In this document: positions 55,542 through 64,000 of the stretch, piece by piece
How positions within the stretch are numbered: position 1 is the stretch's first letter
How the letters are laid out: each line of letters opens with the position of its first letter
Origin: Dipteronia dyeriana
Taxonomy: Eukaryota; Streptophyta; Magnoliopsida; Sapindales; Sapindaceae
Assembly: GCA_032871835.1 (NCBI GenBank)
Contig: CM065297.1
Location: 37,821,098-37,885,097 of the forward strand
DNA: 64,000 nucleotides
Direction: 5' to 3'
Program-made: the position numbers and the translations under genes
The notes under the pieces: generated by a model
Told to the model about the DNA's origin: nothing
Seen by the model: the letters and a program-made list of their open reading frames with translations, nothing else
Databases searched by the model: none

Positions 55542-56590
55542 TCTATATATTTTCTCCTTTTGTCTTTTTTTCTTTTTTCTTTTTACTTCTTTTATTTTCT
55601 TACATTTTCTTCTTTTGATTTTTCTTTTCTTCTCTCTTTATTTTTCTTTTTCTTGCCTTTTCGACTATTCACCTTCTTATAATTCATCACTAATAGCCTA
55701 GGTACATGCCATTTATCAAATAAAGCATATTTTACATTCAATCCTATGCCTTAACAAGATCAATTAAGTGAGGGTTGTCTTAGGGTTTAGGTTGCTTGGG
55801 TTAAGGATGATGTGGGTGTAGAATGAAAAAATTTGTATGTGTTTGGCTTCAAAATTGGCTTGGGTGCACAAAATTATTGAAATGTTAAGTATTTGGACTT
55901 TTTAAGTGGCTAAGACACACACTGCCTAATATCACTTCAAATATTCCGTCTATCGAGGAATAAAAGTTTCAATCAAGCAGACCATATATATAATGCATGT
56001 TCTATGGCATTTGATAAATGTTGATGTAATGAGACTTATGCATGGTGTTTTAATAGTGTTTAAGGATTTGAAAAACATTTTCCCTCAAATATATACACTT
56101 TTGGCTTGTGTTTGTGATCTCATGAGGGTATCTCCACTATTAGAACAAGGCACTTGAGCACCGAATCCCCTCAACTTAGACACTAAAAGACAGGACTAAC
56201 CCATGAAGTGCAAGCGAGATCCCTAAAGTGACAAAGAGCTATGAACAAGCACACTAAGCATACACAAATTTGCTACAAACATTATGCTCAAGATATCTCA
56301 CATAACTTTGAAAAATTGACAAAAAAGTACTCGAAGACTAAAAAAAAAGACCTAACAAGGCATCTACATCCCCAAACCAAAACTCAACATTGTCCCCAAT
56401 GTTGGAAACAAGAGAGGTTGACCTAATAGCACACTCTTAACCAGAGTAAAACAAACAACCTTGGCACTAACCAGGCACAATTAATGCCAAATAAAACTAA
56501 AAGACTCAAATAGACTCATACATAAAATAAGGCATTATAAGTACATATGTCAATTAAGTTCCAGTTAACCACAACAAACACGCATTCCAA
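55542..56590. other. Unclassified island between Y fragments
   Basis: A T/C-rich run at 55550-55665 is followed by ~900 bp with no supportable ORF. The palindrome-like CATTGTCCCCAATG at 56388-56401 resembles a motif common in plant gypsy non-coding regions, but I cannot assign the segment. It could be flanking DNA or a gypsy 3' fragment. Confidence 0.4.
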
Positions 56591-56915
56591 AATTGGACAT
56601 TCTTGGTTTTTCTCTTGGAGGATTATTGTGACTAACAAAGAAGAAGATTTTGATTATTTTCATCCTCAGATATACAATTTAAAGAAAGGGAGCTCACACT
56701 CCTAGGTGATTCACATTCGTGATTGGATTAGAAGATCTTGCGGATTCAATACGACGCTAGTACAATCGTCACAAAAAAAAAGGTACGATACTTTTTATAT
56801 ACATCGTTTAATCTAGGGTTAAGGTTCTTGTTATTAAAAGGGATTTTTTTTTATATATGCAAACCCTAATTTTCTAATTTTCTCACGCTCCCGTTTCATT
56901 TTGAACCGTTTTTTT
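56591..56915 (+). repeat. Y LTR fragment (last ~320 bp)
   Basis: Starts at the CATTCTTGGTTTTTCTCTTGG block, contains GATTCACATTCGTGATTGG and an AAACCCTAA box at 56861, and ends a few bases before the LTR terminus, where a second Y LTR fragment follows. Confidence 0.8.
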
Positions 56916-56924
56916 TTCAAACTG

Positions 56925-57650
56925 GATTCTTTGTCAACCAGTAAATCCACCTGGAGATAGGATTCTTGCCCACCAAGTAAATCCTCCCTAGGAGAGGATT
57001 GGAAAAACCTATATATACATCTAGGTGAATTTGACCAAGGCTAGGTTTTATAAAAGAAGAAAATTTGACCAAGGCTAGGGTTTATACAAGAGTAAAATTC
57101 GGTCACGAGAGAATTTTGAGAGAGAAATTTTTAGTTTTTTGCTCTGGACAAAATTCATCCAACTCTAAAGATTGGTATGTGAATATTCGGCAAAGATGAA
57201 AAGGAAGAAAGAACGTTATGTTTTCGATAGTGCACTAGTAGCCTTTACATCAAAAGGTTTTGTGTACAATACCGAATCAAGGTTCACACGAGTTTCAATC
57301 AAATTGGTTGATAATTCACAAGTGACCTAACGTTCTTTGTTTTTCTCCTTTGAGGATTATTGTGCCAAACAAAAGAAAGAGATTTTGTTTGTTTCTGCTT
57401 ACAGGTATATGATTTAAAGAAAGGGAGCCCACACTCCTAGGTGATTCACATTTGTGATTGGGTTGGAAGATCTTACAGATTCAATTCGACACTAGTTCAA
57501 TCATCACGAGATAGAAGGTTCGATACTTTTAATATATGTCAACTAATATAGGGTTAAGACTTTTTCTTTTAAAGGGAAAAGTTTTAAAATATACCAAACC
57601 CTAATTTTATGCTTCTGTCGCTTTTTGAATTGATTCGATTTTTCCCTACA
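56925..57650 (+). repeat. Y LTR fragment (last ~725 bp)
   Basis: Begins in the repeated GGATTCTT...AAATCCACCT block and ends at the true LTR terminus TTTTTCCCTACA (57650), next to X element sequence. The following CTTTG is the candidate target duplication; the left partner is lost. Confidence 0.82.
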
Positions 57651-57826
57651 CTTTGTTGTTTAAAAAATAGAGGTTATTGAAGACTCATGAAGACGTGAAG
57701 ACATTTTAGTTAAGGGATCTCTTTGTAATGTGAGGAAGTGAGAATGCAGTCAACCTTGAATCTATTTTGAGTGATAATTGTATGTTTAGGTTGAGGTTTT
57801 TTCATGGAATAGCCAAAGGGGGAGAA
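57651..57826 (+). other. X element end of internal region
   Basis: Matches the ~170 bp before the X1 LTR (5130-5304), ending in purine tract AAAGGGGGAGAA. A remnant of a second plus-strand X copy. Confidence 0.7.
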
Positions 57827-58352
57827 TGTTATTTTTTAAATTTGTGTTGGCTTGATTCCATAATAAACCTATTTTTATTTGTATTGCTTAGTTGCCTAGG
57901 TGGTTAATTAGTGATTAAATTGGACTTCAGTGAAGAAAAGAAACTACTCAGGCAAAGTTGGTATTGGAGAGCATTTCATGGGTAGAGTAGGAGTGATACC
58001 TTGGAGAGCATTTCAATTGTTGATTGCTTGAGTGTGTAACTCTTATTTAACACAGTGGATTATAGTTTACCGGTGGTTGTGGTATCAACCCATGGATTTT
58101 TCCACTTTTGAGTTTTACCAAGTAAATATCTTGTATTGTTTTTTAGCATTTTAATTCCTTTGCTTTGTTGATTTGTATTGCTTTAACATTTGCTATATTG
58201 TCATTCATATCATATTGTTGAAGTGATCATATTGAAAATTGTTCTAAGTGTGGATTAAAATTTCTTGTGTTTTAAAGAAGTTTAAAATCTGACACTATAT
58301 CTATTCACCCCCCTCTAGGTATATTTACACTGTAAAGACTAGGAAATTTTCA
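57827..58352 (+). repeat. X LTR with ~1.6 kb internal deletion
   Basis: Starts TGTTATTT, matches 5305-5430, then jumps to the equivalent of ~7055 and runs to the end TTTTCA. At the jump GGAGAGCATTTCA occurs twice, 41 bp apart. Both a purine tract before and a primer site after are present, so it had element sequence on both sides. Confidence 0.8.
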
Positions 58353-58369
58353 ATTGGTATCAGAGTGGG
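58353..58369 (+). promoter_or_regulatory. Primer-binding site (methionine tRNA) of X family
   Basis: ATTGGTATCAGAGTGGG directly after the X LTR end. It fixes the X LTR 3' terminus for all copies. Confidence 0.82.
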
Positions 58370-58429
58370 TGTCTACAGTCACTTAGATAGATGTTCTTTG
58401 TCATGTTTGTTTTTTTTTTGTGGTTAATC

Positions 58430-60175
58430 ATGATCCGGGGTCTCACACCTCTTGTCAAGACTTCCTCTTGCTTAGCTATCCAAGTCCTCCCGACTCTAGC
58501 TAAGACTTACAATTGCTCAAATCAAAGAATCACTCTAAGATATGAGACTTTCTACCTCTTCACAAGGCACCTAAGTGATCATGAATGCAAAACGCAAACA
58601 AGCACTCAACATAGAAAATGATGATCAACAAATTCTATGGACATGCAACTAGATGACTAGATTATGCTTTCAAAGATCAATCACAAATGCATCTAGACAA
58701 CTTAAGCATGTTATAAACTATGAACATCGATATGAAAACATAGACATCAATTGAAACAAAACCTAGTTCTTAGAAAAATGAAATTAGATCTAGAAACAAT
58801 CAATCAAGCATAAGAACAAAAGATTTCTAGAAACAATTTCTTGTTTATCAAGTTTAGCACAAATCATTCAATATATCACAAATCTAGCTAAACTTGAAAA
58901 TCAAATCAACAAACCACAAAATGATATCAAAATCATCCTAGTCATGCTTCTTAATCAAATAAGATCAATCAATAAGAAGATCTAAGAAGAAAACTAAGAA
59001 GAAGATGATTTTACCAACAAGAATGCAATCACGAACTGAAGATCAGATCACAACGAAAAATGTAGACATCATTTGGTTCTGAAAATACTTGGGGTTTGTA
59101 GAACTCTTCAAGACACCTGAAATCTATTTCTGAATGAAGTGATTCGGAGTAGAAATGAAGAAGTTATCATAAAAACAAAAATCAAAAATTTTTGAGAGAA
59201 AGTTTTCTGCACTTGTTCTTCAATTTCAATTTTCTCTACATGTAAGGAATGAGAGGGAATGAGAGTTTTAAAGAGTGAAAAGCCAAAGAACCATTTTGCC
59301 CTTCTTTCATTAGTGTCTCCCTGAGATGACACGTGGGCATCTCAGGGCAGAGCACTCTTGTGGCCGAGATGGCCACGCGCTATCTCGGGATGGTGCTTGG
59401 TGATGGCTTAAGCCATCGCAGCTCACCCCTTGCGCTCTCCTCGCGTTCTTCGACTGTTCTTTGGTCTCCAAACTCCGAATTTGAATGCGTTTGAAGATTA
59501 CAAACTAGGACTCCCTTACGGACATGGACATATAAGATACTCAACCCATAAAATAAGAATTCGACTTGATATACGAAGACTAAGACAATGTATGCAACAT
59601 GAGTTGAAAATGTATTATCTTTTGACTTAGAACTCGAAATCAATAGATTGAGTAACCGAAATGACCGGAACTCAATCATGAACAATCTAAGACTAAAATC
59701 AAGTTCAATATCCATGTTATACAAACATATAAAAAAATAAACATATTTCACACAAGAATTCAAACTATAAAGAGATAGTCTCCAATCATGCATTTTCCAA
59801 AACATGTTACTTTCATATCAAATGCATAAGCATTCAACTTCAAGTGTGTGAATGTGTTATACCAAATGATGCGCTACAATGCTTGGACACCAATGTATGA
59901 ATTGTGTGTGTGCGCATATAATGATGCACAACTAAGCAAGGACACATATGAATAAATTGTGTGTGTGTGCGCCTACGCCTTGCAAGAGGAAGAAGGATCT
60001 CGATACCTTAGCATCCAAGAATAGTACCAATCCTCTTGAAGACAAACTTTGCATCATGAGAAGTTGCTTTTTATCCTTGAAGCTCTTATCATCATGAACC
60101 ACTTAAGCAACTAAGCATTACAAAGAAATGAAGTTTTGTTATGGAATCAAGCCAACACAAATCTAGAACCTAACA
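58430..60175 (-). repeat. Inverted X LTR (3' ~440 bp missing)
   Basis: On the minus strand it starts TGTTAGGTTCTAGATTTG at 60175 after a purine-rich tract, and matches X1 LTR blocks in order (LTR start, the CTTGCAAGAGG block, the GTTTGGAG block near 59465 and the GTAAGTCTTAGC block near 58500). It ends near 58430, where the sequence meets ~60 bp from the forward X primer-site region. Confidence 0.78.
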
Positions 60176-60184
60176 CTTTCCCAT

Positions 60185-60745
60185 GCCTTTGAGCTTGTCT
60201 TTTGTGTTGGATTGGTTCCCTCATTCTTTGTAATCGAGTTGCAGTAGATTGCTTCCTTGGTTGAGCTTGCATGAATTGTTTTTTAGCTTGATGGTATTTG
60301 GCCTGAGGAAATATTGCTTGTAAGGCTCTAAAGATTTAGCTTGAGTTTGAGCTTGTATCGTTGATATAGTCTTCACAGGACACCTTCCTAGTTCAATCTT
60401 CTTCCCGGAATGTTGTGGAGGTAGTGGCTCTTTGATGTTCATGCTCTTTTCAAACACCGTCTTGCTTGAGGATGAGGTATCCATGTCATCTTCAAATTCA
60501 AGACCTTTCATGTCACTTGGCCTCTTGCCAACTCCGAAAATGTGATCATGTTTCTTCATGCTTGAAGTCATCTTAGCAATAACTTATGTTACTTCTCCAA
60601 GCTTCTTTTTCATCAATTCCTCATTCCTCTTAGCTATCTTCACTTCTTCATTCAAGTGAATCACCTCAGTTGATAGCTTGAGATTCTCTTCTTTTAGTCT
60701 TCAAATCTCTTTCTTCTTCTTCAATCTTGAGGTTTGAATGTGTTC
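60185..60745 (-). pseudogene. X-type gag C-terminal half next to the LTR
   Basis: Minus strand: RLKEENLKLSTEVIHLNEEV, then MTSSMKKHDHIFGVGKRPSD (from the ATG at 60571), MKGLEFEDDMD and a basic Gln-rich tail ending at 60221. The order (coiled coil, then G-K-x-P-x4-G-L, then Ser/Lys-rich) parallels X1 gag at 113-300 (SGKHPNAKRGLGY). No zinc knuckle or pol follows: the purine tract and LTR come ~45 bp later. It may be a gag-only deletion derivative. The alternative is the coiled-coil end of a SIRE env-like protein. Confidence 0.55.
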
Positions 60746-60758
60746 AATGAGCATAGTT

Positions 60759-62365
60759 ATGGACATCGTGGCTCCATTTATTAAGTGAGAGTAGAATATC
60801 ATCATATGGATGTTTTGAGGTATTGGATATTAAATCTTAACGTTAAGTTTTCAATAGTGTCTATTGAAACATGGCTTATTGACAAGTCAAACTATCCAAG
60901 TTCAAAATGTGGTCATTTGATTAAATATGGTAACTTGGAGAGCTATAGGAGGTCTATGAGCTCTTGGCGATTACTGATATTCTTCACGAGGATACACTTT
61001 CTCCAATAAGGTTGTTTAGGGTTTGAATGAGTAACATCAACTTATTCTATCTTTATTTAAGAGTTCAATTTTAGTTTTTTAGTGGAATGAACTAAAATTA
61101 AATAGATCGGACCTAAGTGAATCATTTTTTATTGTGATTGGGTTGTGTCTATTGGAGCTTAAATTTAGATATCCCGCCAAGATCCCCAATCCACACAAAC
61201 TTGCATGGATCACTTGATATATTCTACCGGACCAATTTAAGGGTCCATTTAGAATTGTATTAAGGCATGTGAACTTGTTTCTTTTTGTAAAAATAGGTTT
61301 AGTTCACTTGTGGACTTTTTATTAAGGTCCAATGGATTTAATAAAATGAGAAAAATAATAAATGGCCCATATATATGTGTTGGGTGGCAAGGCTATTTAT
61401 AATAACTTAATTATATTATTTTTATTTTATTATTTTATTAAATGGAAATTAATTAATTTGTTGATTAATTAATTATTTAATTAAAAGTCAAAATCTTTTT
61501 TCTAGTAGGAGATGGTCTCCTAAAATTATACAATTGATGGTAGTATAATTAATATTAAGGACTATATTTGATAAGTAGATAAATAAAAGAAATTATTTAT
61601 CTAATCAAATTAGGAAGTCTTTAATTTGGTTACAAATACACTATTGAGTTGGATTAGGAGTCTTGGTGTAGGATAGAATTCCTTTTAGAAAAGAATTCTT
61701 AACCACCAAGTCAGTCCACCTAAGGAAAGGATTTTTACCCACCAAGTAAATCCTTATTGGGAGAGGATTTGGTCTCATATATATATACTTGTAAATTTCG
61801 ACCAATCATGAATTTTTGGTGTTAGAAGTTGGTTTTTATTTGTTGTTTATTGTTATAAAAAAAAAACTTCATCCAACTCATTGTGTGAAGAATTCGGCCA
61901 AGCATAGAGAAAAGAGGGAACGTTTTTGTTTTCGATAGTACACTAGTATCCTTTGCATCAAAAGGGTTTTGTGTACAACATCGAATCAAGGTTCACGCGA
62001 GTTTCAATCAAATTGATTGATAATTCAAAAGTGACCGGACGTTCTTGGTTTTTCTCTTGAAGGATTATTGTGACTAACGAAGAAGAAGATTTTGTTTGTT
62101 TCCATCCTCGGATATACAATTTAAAGAAAGGGAGCCCATACTCCTAGGTGATTCACGTTCGTGATTGGATTGGAAGATCTTATGGATTCAATTCGACTCT
62201 AGTTCAATCGTCACGAAAAAAAAGGTACGATACCTTTTATATACATCAATTAATCTAGGGTTAAGGTTCTCGTTGCATAAAAGGGATTTTTATTTATTTA
62301 TACGCAAACCCTTATTTTAAGAAATTTTCTCATGCTTCCGCTGCACGGGTTTTATTTTCCATACA
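60759..62365 (+). repeat. Y LTR fragment splitting the gag remnant
   Basis: It starts at the TATGGACATCGTGGCTCC block (an interior LTR position) and runs to the LTR terminus TTTTCCATACA (62365), with CTTAACGTTAAG at 60837 and a decayed AAACCCTTA box at 62306. It is oriented opposite to the gag it interrupts. The 5' third is missing. Confidence 0.85.
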
Positions 62366-63250
62366 CCTTCTTCTTTAACATCTCCAAGGCCTTTTCTCTT
62401 GTTTCAATTTTTGCTTGCATTAACTGCATCGTATTGGAAAAGTCCTCTTTGATCTCCTCTAACTATTTCAAAGGTGCCCTACTTTCGGCTTCAAGGCTCT
62501 TCAATTGCGTTTTTACCTTTTTGTTCTTGTTAGAGATGTCTTCAATCTTCATTCGAACGGTTCCATTCTCTACCTTGACCGATTCAATCACAAATGTGAG
62601 CTTTTTGTTTCCTTCTTTAAGCTCATCAATTTTCACCCTTTCTACTTTGAAAGCCTTCTCGTTTTTGCTAAGTTCATCTTTTACTTCTTTGAGGGCAACA
62701 TCTTAATATTCAAGATCCATCGGCACCTTCATTGATAGCCTTGATAGATCTTCCAAAACCTTCACCACGTATTGCTTGTCCACTTAAAGTCTCTAAATTT
62801 GTTCTTCCAAATCTTTGGTCTTGTTAGAGGCTTTTCCATTCTTCTTCTTGATTGAACTATTTTCTTCTCTTAGCGGTTTCACCTTAAGTACGAGCTTCTA
62901 GTTTAGCTCTTGGAGATTGTCTATCTATGACACTCCCAAGGCATCTTTGCCTTCTATCTTCTTCTTCAAGAGTTTCACATTTTTTTCAAATTCTTTCCTA
63001 ATGTCTTCTTTCTCTTGTGAAGCTTCTACCGTCTTTTGTTGAAGTGTTTCATTTTCCTTCTTCAATAACCCAATCTCCAAAACTGCTTCTTTGAGGATGT
63101 CCAATAACTTAATGTTCATCTTCATCATCTTGTGTCGTTCCTCCTCAAGTTCACCTTGTTTGAGATTATATAATGGAAAATTGCTCTTTCGATTGTTTTC
63201 AAGTAATCGGGGTTGCTTAAGGGCATTGTCCTCACTATAAGTCCATGTGA
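62366..63250 (-). pseudogene. Coiled-coil gag part upstream of the split
   Basis: Minus-strand segments from ~63250: ATG at 63128 (MMKMNIKLLDILKEAVLEIG) and LLKKENETLQQKTVEASQEK, then after stops KDELSKNEKAFKVERVKIDE, LKEGNKKLTFVIESVKVENG and ETREKALEMLKK. The Lys/Glu-rich heptad pattern spans ~280 codons and continues into 60745-60185 across the inserted Y LTR. Stops occur about every 40-60 codons. Plant SIRE/Opie gag has a long coil before the knuckle, which fits. A host coiled-coil gene is less likely because the 3' end abuts a purine tract and LTR. Confidence 0.5.
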
Positions 63251-63612
63251 CGTCTTGGTGAATTCACCAATCTTGGTTGTGAGAGTTGTTGTATGGCTTT
63301 TAAATAGGCTCTGGGCTGTGGGAATCTCTTGATATGCTCATAGGTTTTAAACAATAAGGCTTTGATGTTCGAGCTTGCTCTCTACAAAACTCCAGAAATT
63401 TATCTCTTAACCGAAAACTCTCTAAGTCATTTCCAACCTCACCACATATATTACACTCCACGGCCTTTAGTTGGCCATAAAAGTCCACTGTACCTGAAAC
63501 AAAGAAAAACAAAAATACCAAAAAAAGTAGTAAGACACAAAAGAAAACTAAAAAACCTAAGTTTCTCAACTAGAAAAATAGATAAACTAAGATTAGCCAC
63601 CTAATTAACGCC
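63251..63612 (-). other. Leader of a minus-strand gypsy element, with small ORF
   Basis: Immediately inside a gypsy primer site. A minus-strand frame at 63569-63300 includes a hydrophobic start, then VECNICGEVGNDLESFRLRD. TTTGTTTCAG at ~63499 on the minus strand looks like a splice acceptor, so this may be a leader with an intron. The junction with the coiled-coil gag is not resolved. Confidence 0.35.
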
Positions 63613-63632
63613 TTTCCCCGGCAGCGGCACCT
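63613..63632 (-). promoter_or_regulatory. Gypsy-type primer-binding site
   Basis: Minus strand GGTGCCGCTGCCGGGGAAA matches the GGCGCCG-TGCCGGGGA site of plant Ty3/gypsy elements, with one change (GGTGCC for GGCGCC). Confidence 0.65.
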
Positions 63633-63635
63633 TTT

Positions 63636-64000
63636 TGAATGGAGCTAATTTTTAGTCGTTAATAAAAATGCTCGTCAAACAATATCTATAAAAACCATAA
63701 CAATGCCTAAAATGTTTACAAAACAAGTACAATGGCAAGTTGGGTATCGTCCACAGGGAAAGTGAAATCGAATGGCTGAAACTAGTTTTTACTATTACTA
63801 AACTAAAACTATGCATAAAATTATAAAGATAAATGGGTTGGATTTTGAAGGGTTAATTGTTAAGATGCAACCTATAATTATGTCAATTAACCTAACATGC
63901 AATTAGTGTTGATATGCAATGGGTGAGATATGATAAGGGATGTGAATGCAGGAGCTGATGCAAGTCATACACGAATAATGGGCAATCCATTCTTTAAGAA
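63636..64000 (-). repeat. 3' end of a minus-strand gypsy LTR (runs off the window)
   Basis: Starts TGAATGGAGC (LTR 3' terminus ...CA in minus orientation), four bases beyond the primer site. It includes GGGTATCGTCCACAGGG near 63737, a motif frequent beside such primer sites in plants. The other end is outside the window. Confidence 0.5.

Noticed and set aside
60185..63250. Host coiled-coil (myosin- or kinesin-like) gene
   Set aside because: The coil ends at a purine tract and LTR, has the gag GK-P-GL landmark and many stops, and no other domain.

Overview
The window looks like a block of plant (angiosperm) heterochromatin. It is AT-rich and made almost entirely of decayed, nested and rearranged LTR retrotransposons. 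I found no host gene, tRNA or rRNA. The plant assignment rests on the families seen: SIRE/Opie-like and TNT1-like Ty1/copia elements with methionine-tRNA primer sites, and Tat-type Ty3/gypsy elements with a second RNase H and an antisense extra gene. All coding regions carry stops and frameshifts. Three working family names are used. X is a SIRE/Opie-like copia with a ~2.1 kb LTR. Y is a TNT1-like copia with a ~2.4 kb LTR. G1, G2 and G3 are three Tat-type gypsy copies; Z is the LTR of G1 and G2.

Layout. 1-7417: the 3' part of an X element (gag end, protease, integrase, RT, RNase H, 3' LTR), inserted into an antisense copia RT whose remnant lies at 7418-7593. 7594-26380: Y material. It begins with an inverted LTR (7594-9645) fused head-on to a forward LTR (9646-11821). 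A tandem array follows: LTR, internal A, LTR, internal B, LTR. Internal A is itself interrupted by a solo Y LTR (15034-17463) with a perfect 5-bp target duplication. 26381-47614: three gypsy pieces, all on the plus strand. G1 runs from RNase H to its 3' LTR, G2 from its 5' LTR to a truncated integrase, and G3 from RNase H to its LTR. G1 and G3 carry a minus-strand extra ORF and tandem repeats downstream of integrase. 47878-55541: a nearly whole minus-strand Y element (copy D). 55542-57650: an unclassified island and two Y LTR fragments. 57651-60175: a forward X LTR remnant with its primer site, facing an inverted X LTR. 60185-63250: a minus-strand coiled-coil gag remnant split by a truncated Y LTR. 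63300-64000: the 5' end of a minus-strand gypsy element (primer site and LTR edge).

The most unusual points are these. (1) The ~1.42 kb Y leader has nearly the same length in three copies and holds a GC-rich small ORF at a fixed distance from the primer site. (2) Y copies B and D share one join that removes the protease, which suggests a mobilised protease-less subfamily. (3) The two antisense gypsy ORFs each have a TATA-like box exactly 141 bp upstream of the antisense ATG. (4) A ~2 kb-armed inverted repeat at 7594-11821 could form a hairpin RNA. (5) The Y elements form a tandem LTR-internal-LTR-internal-LTR array. All family calls come from reading motifs by eye; no database search was run.
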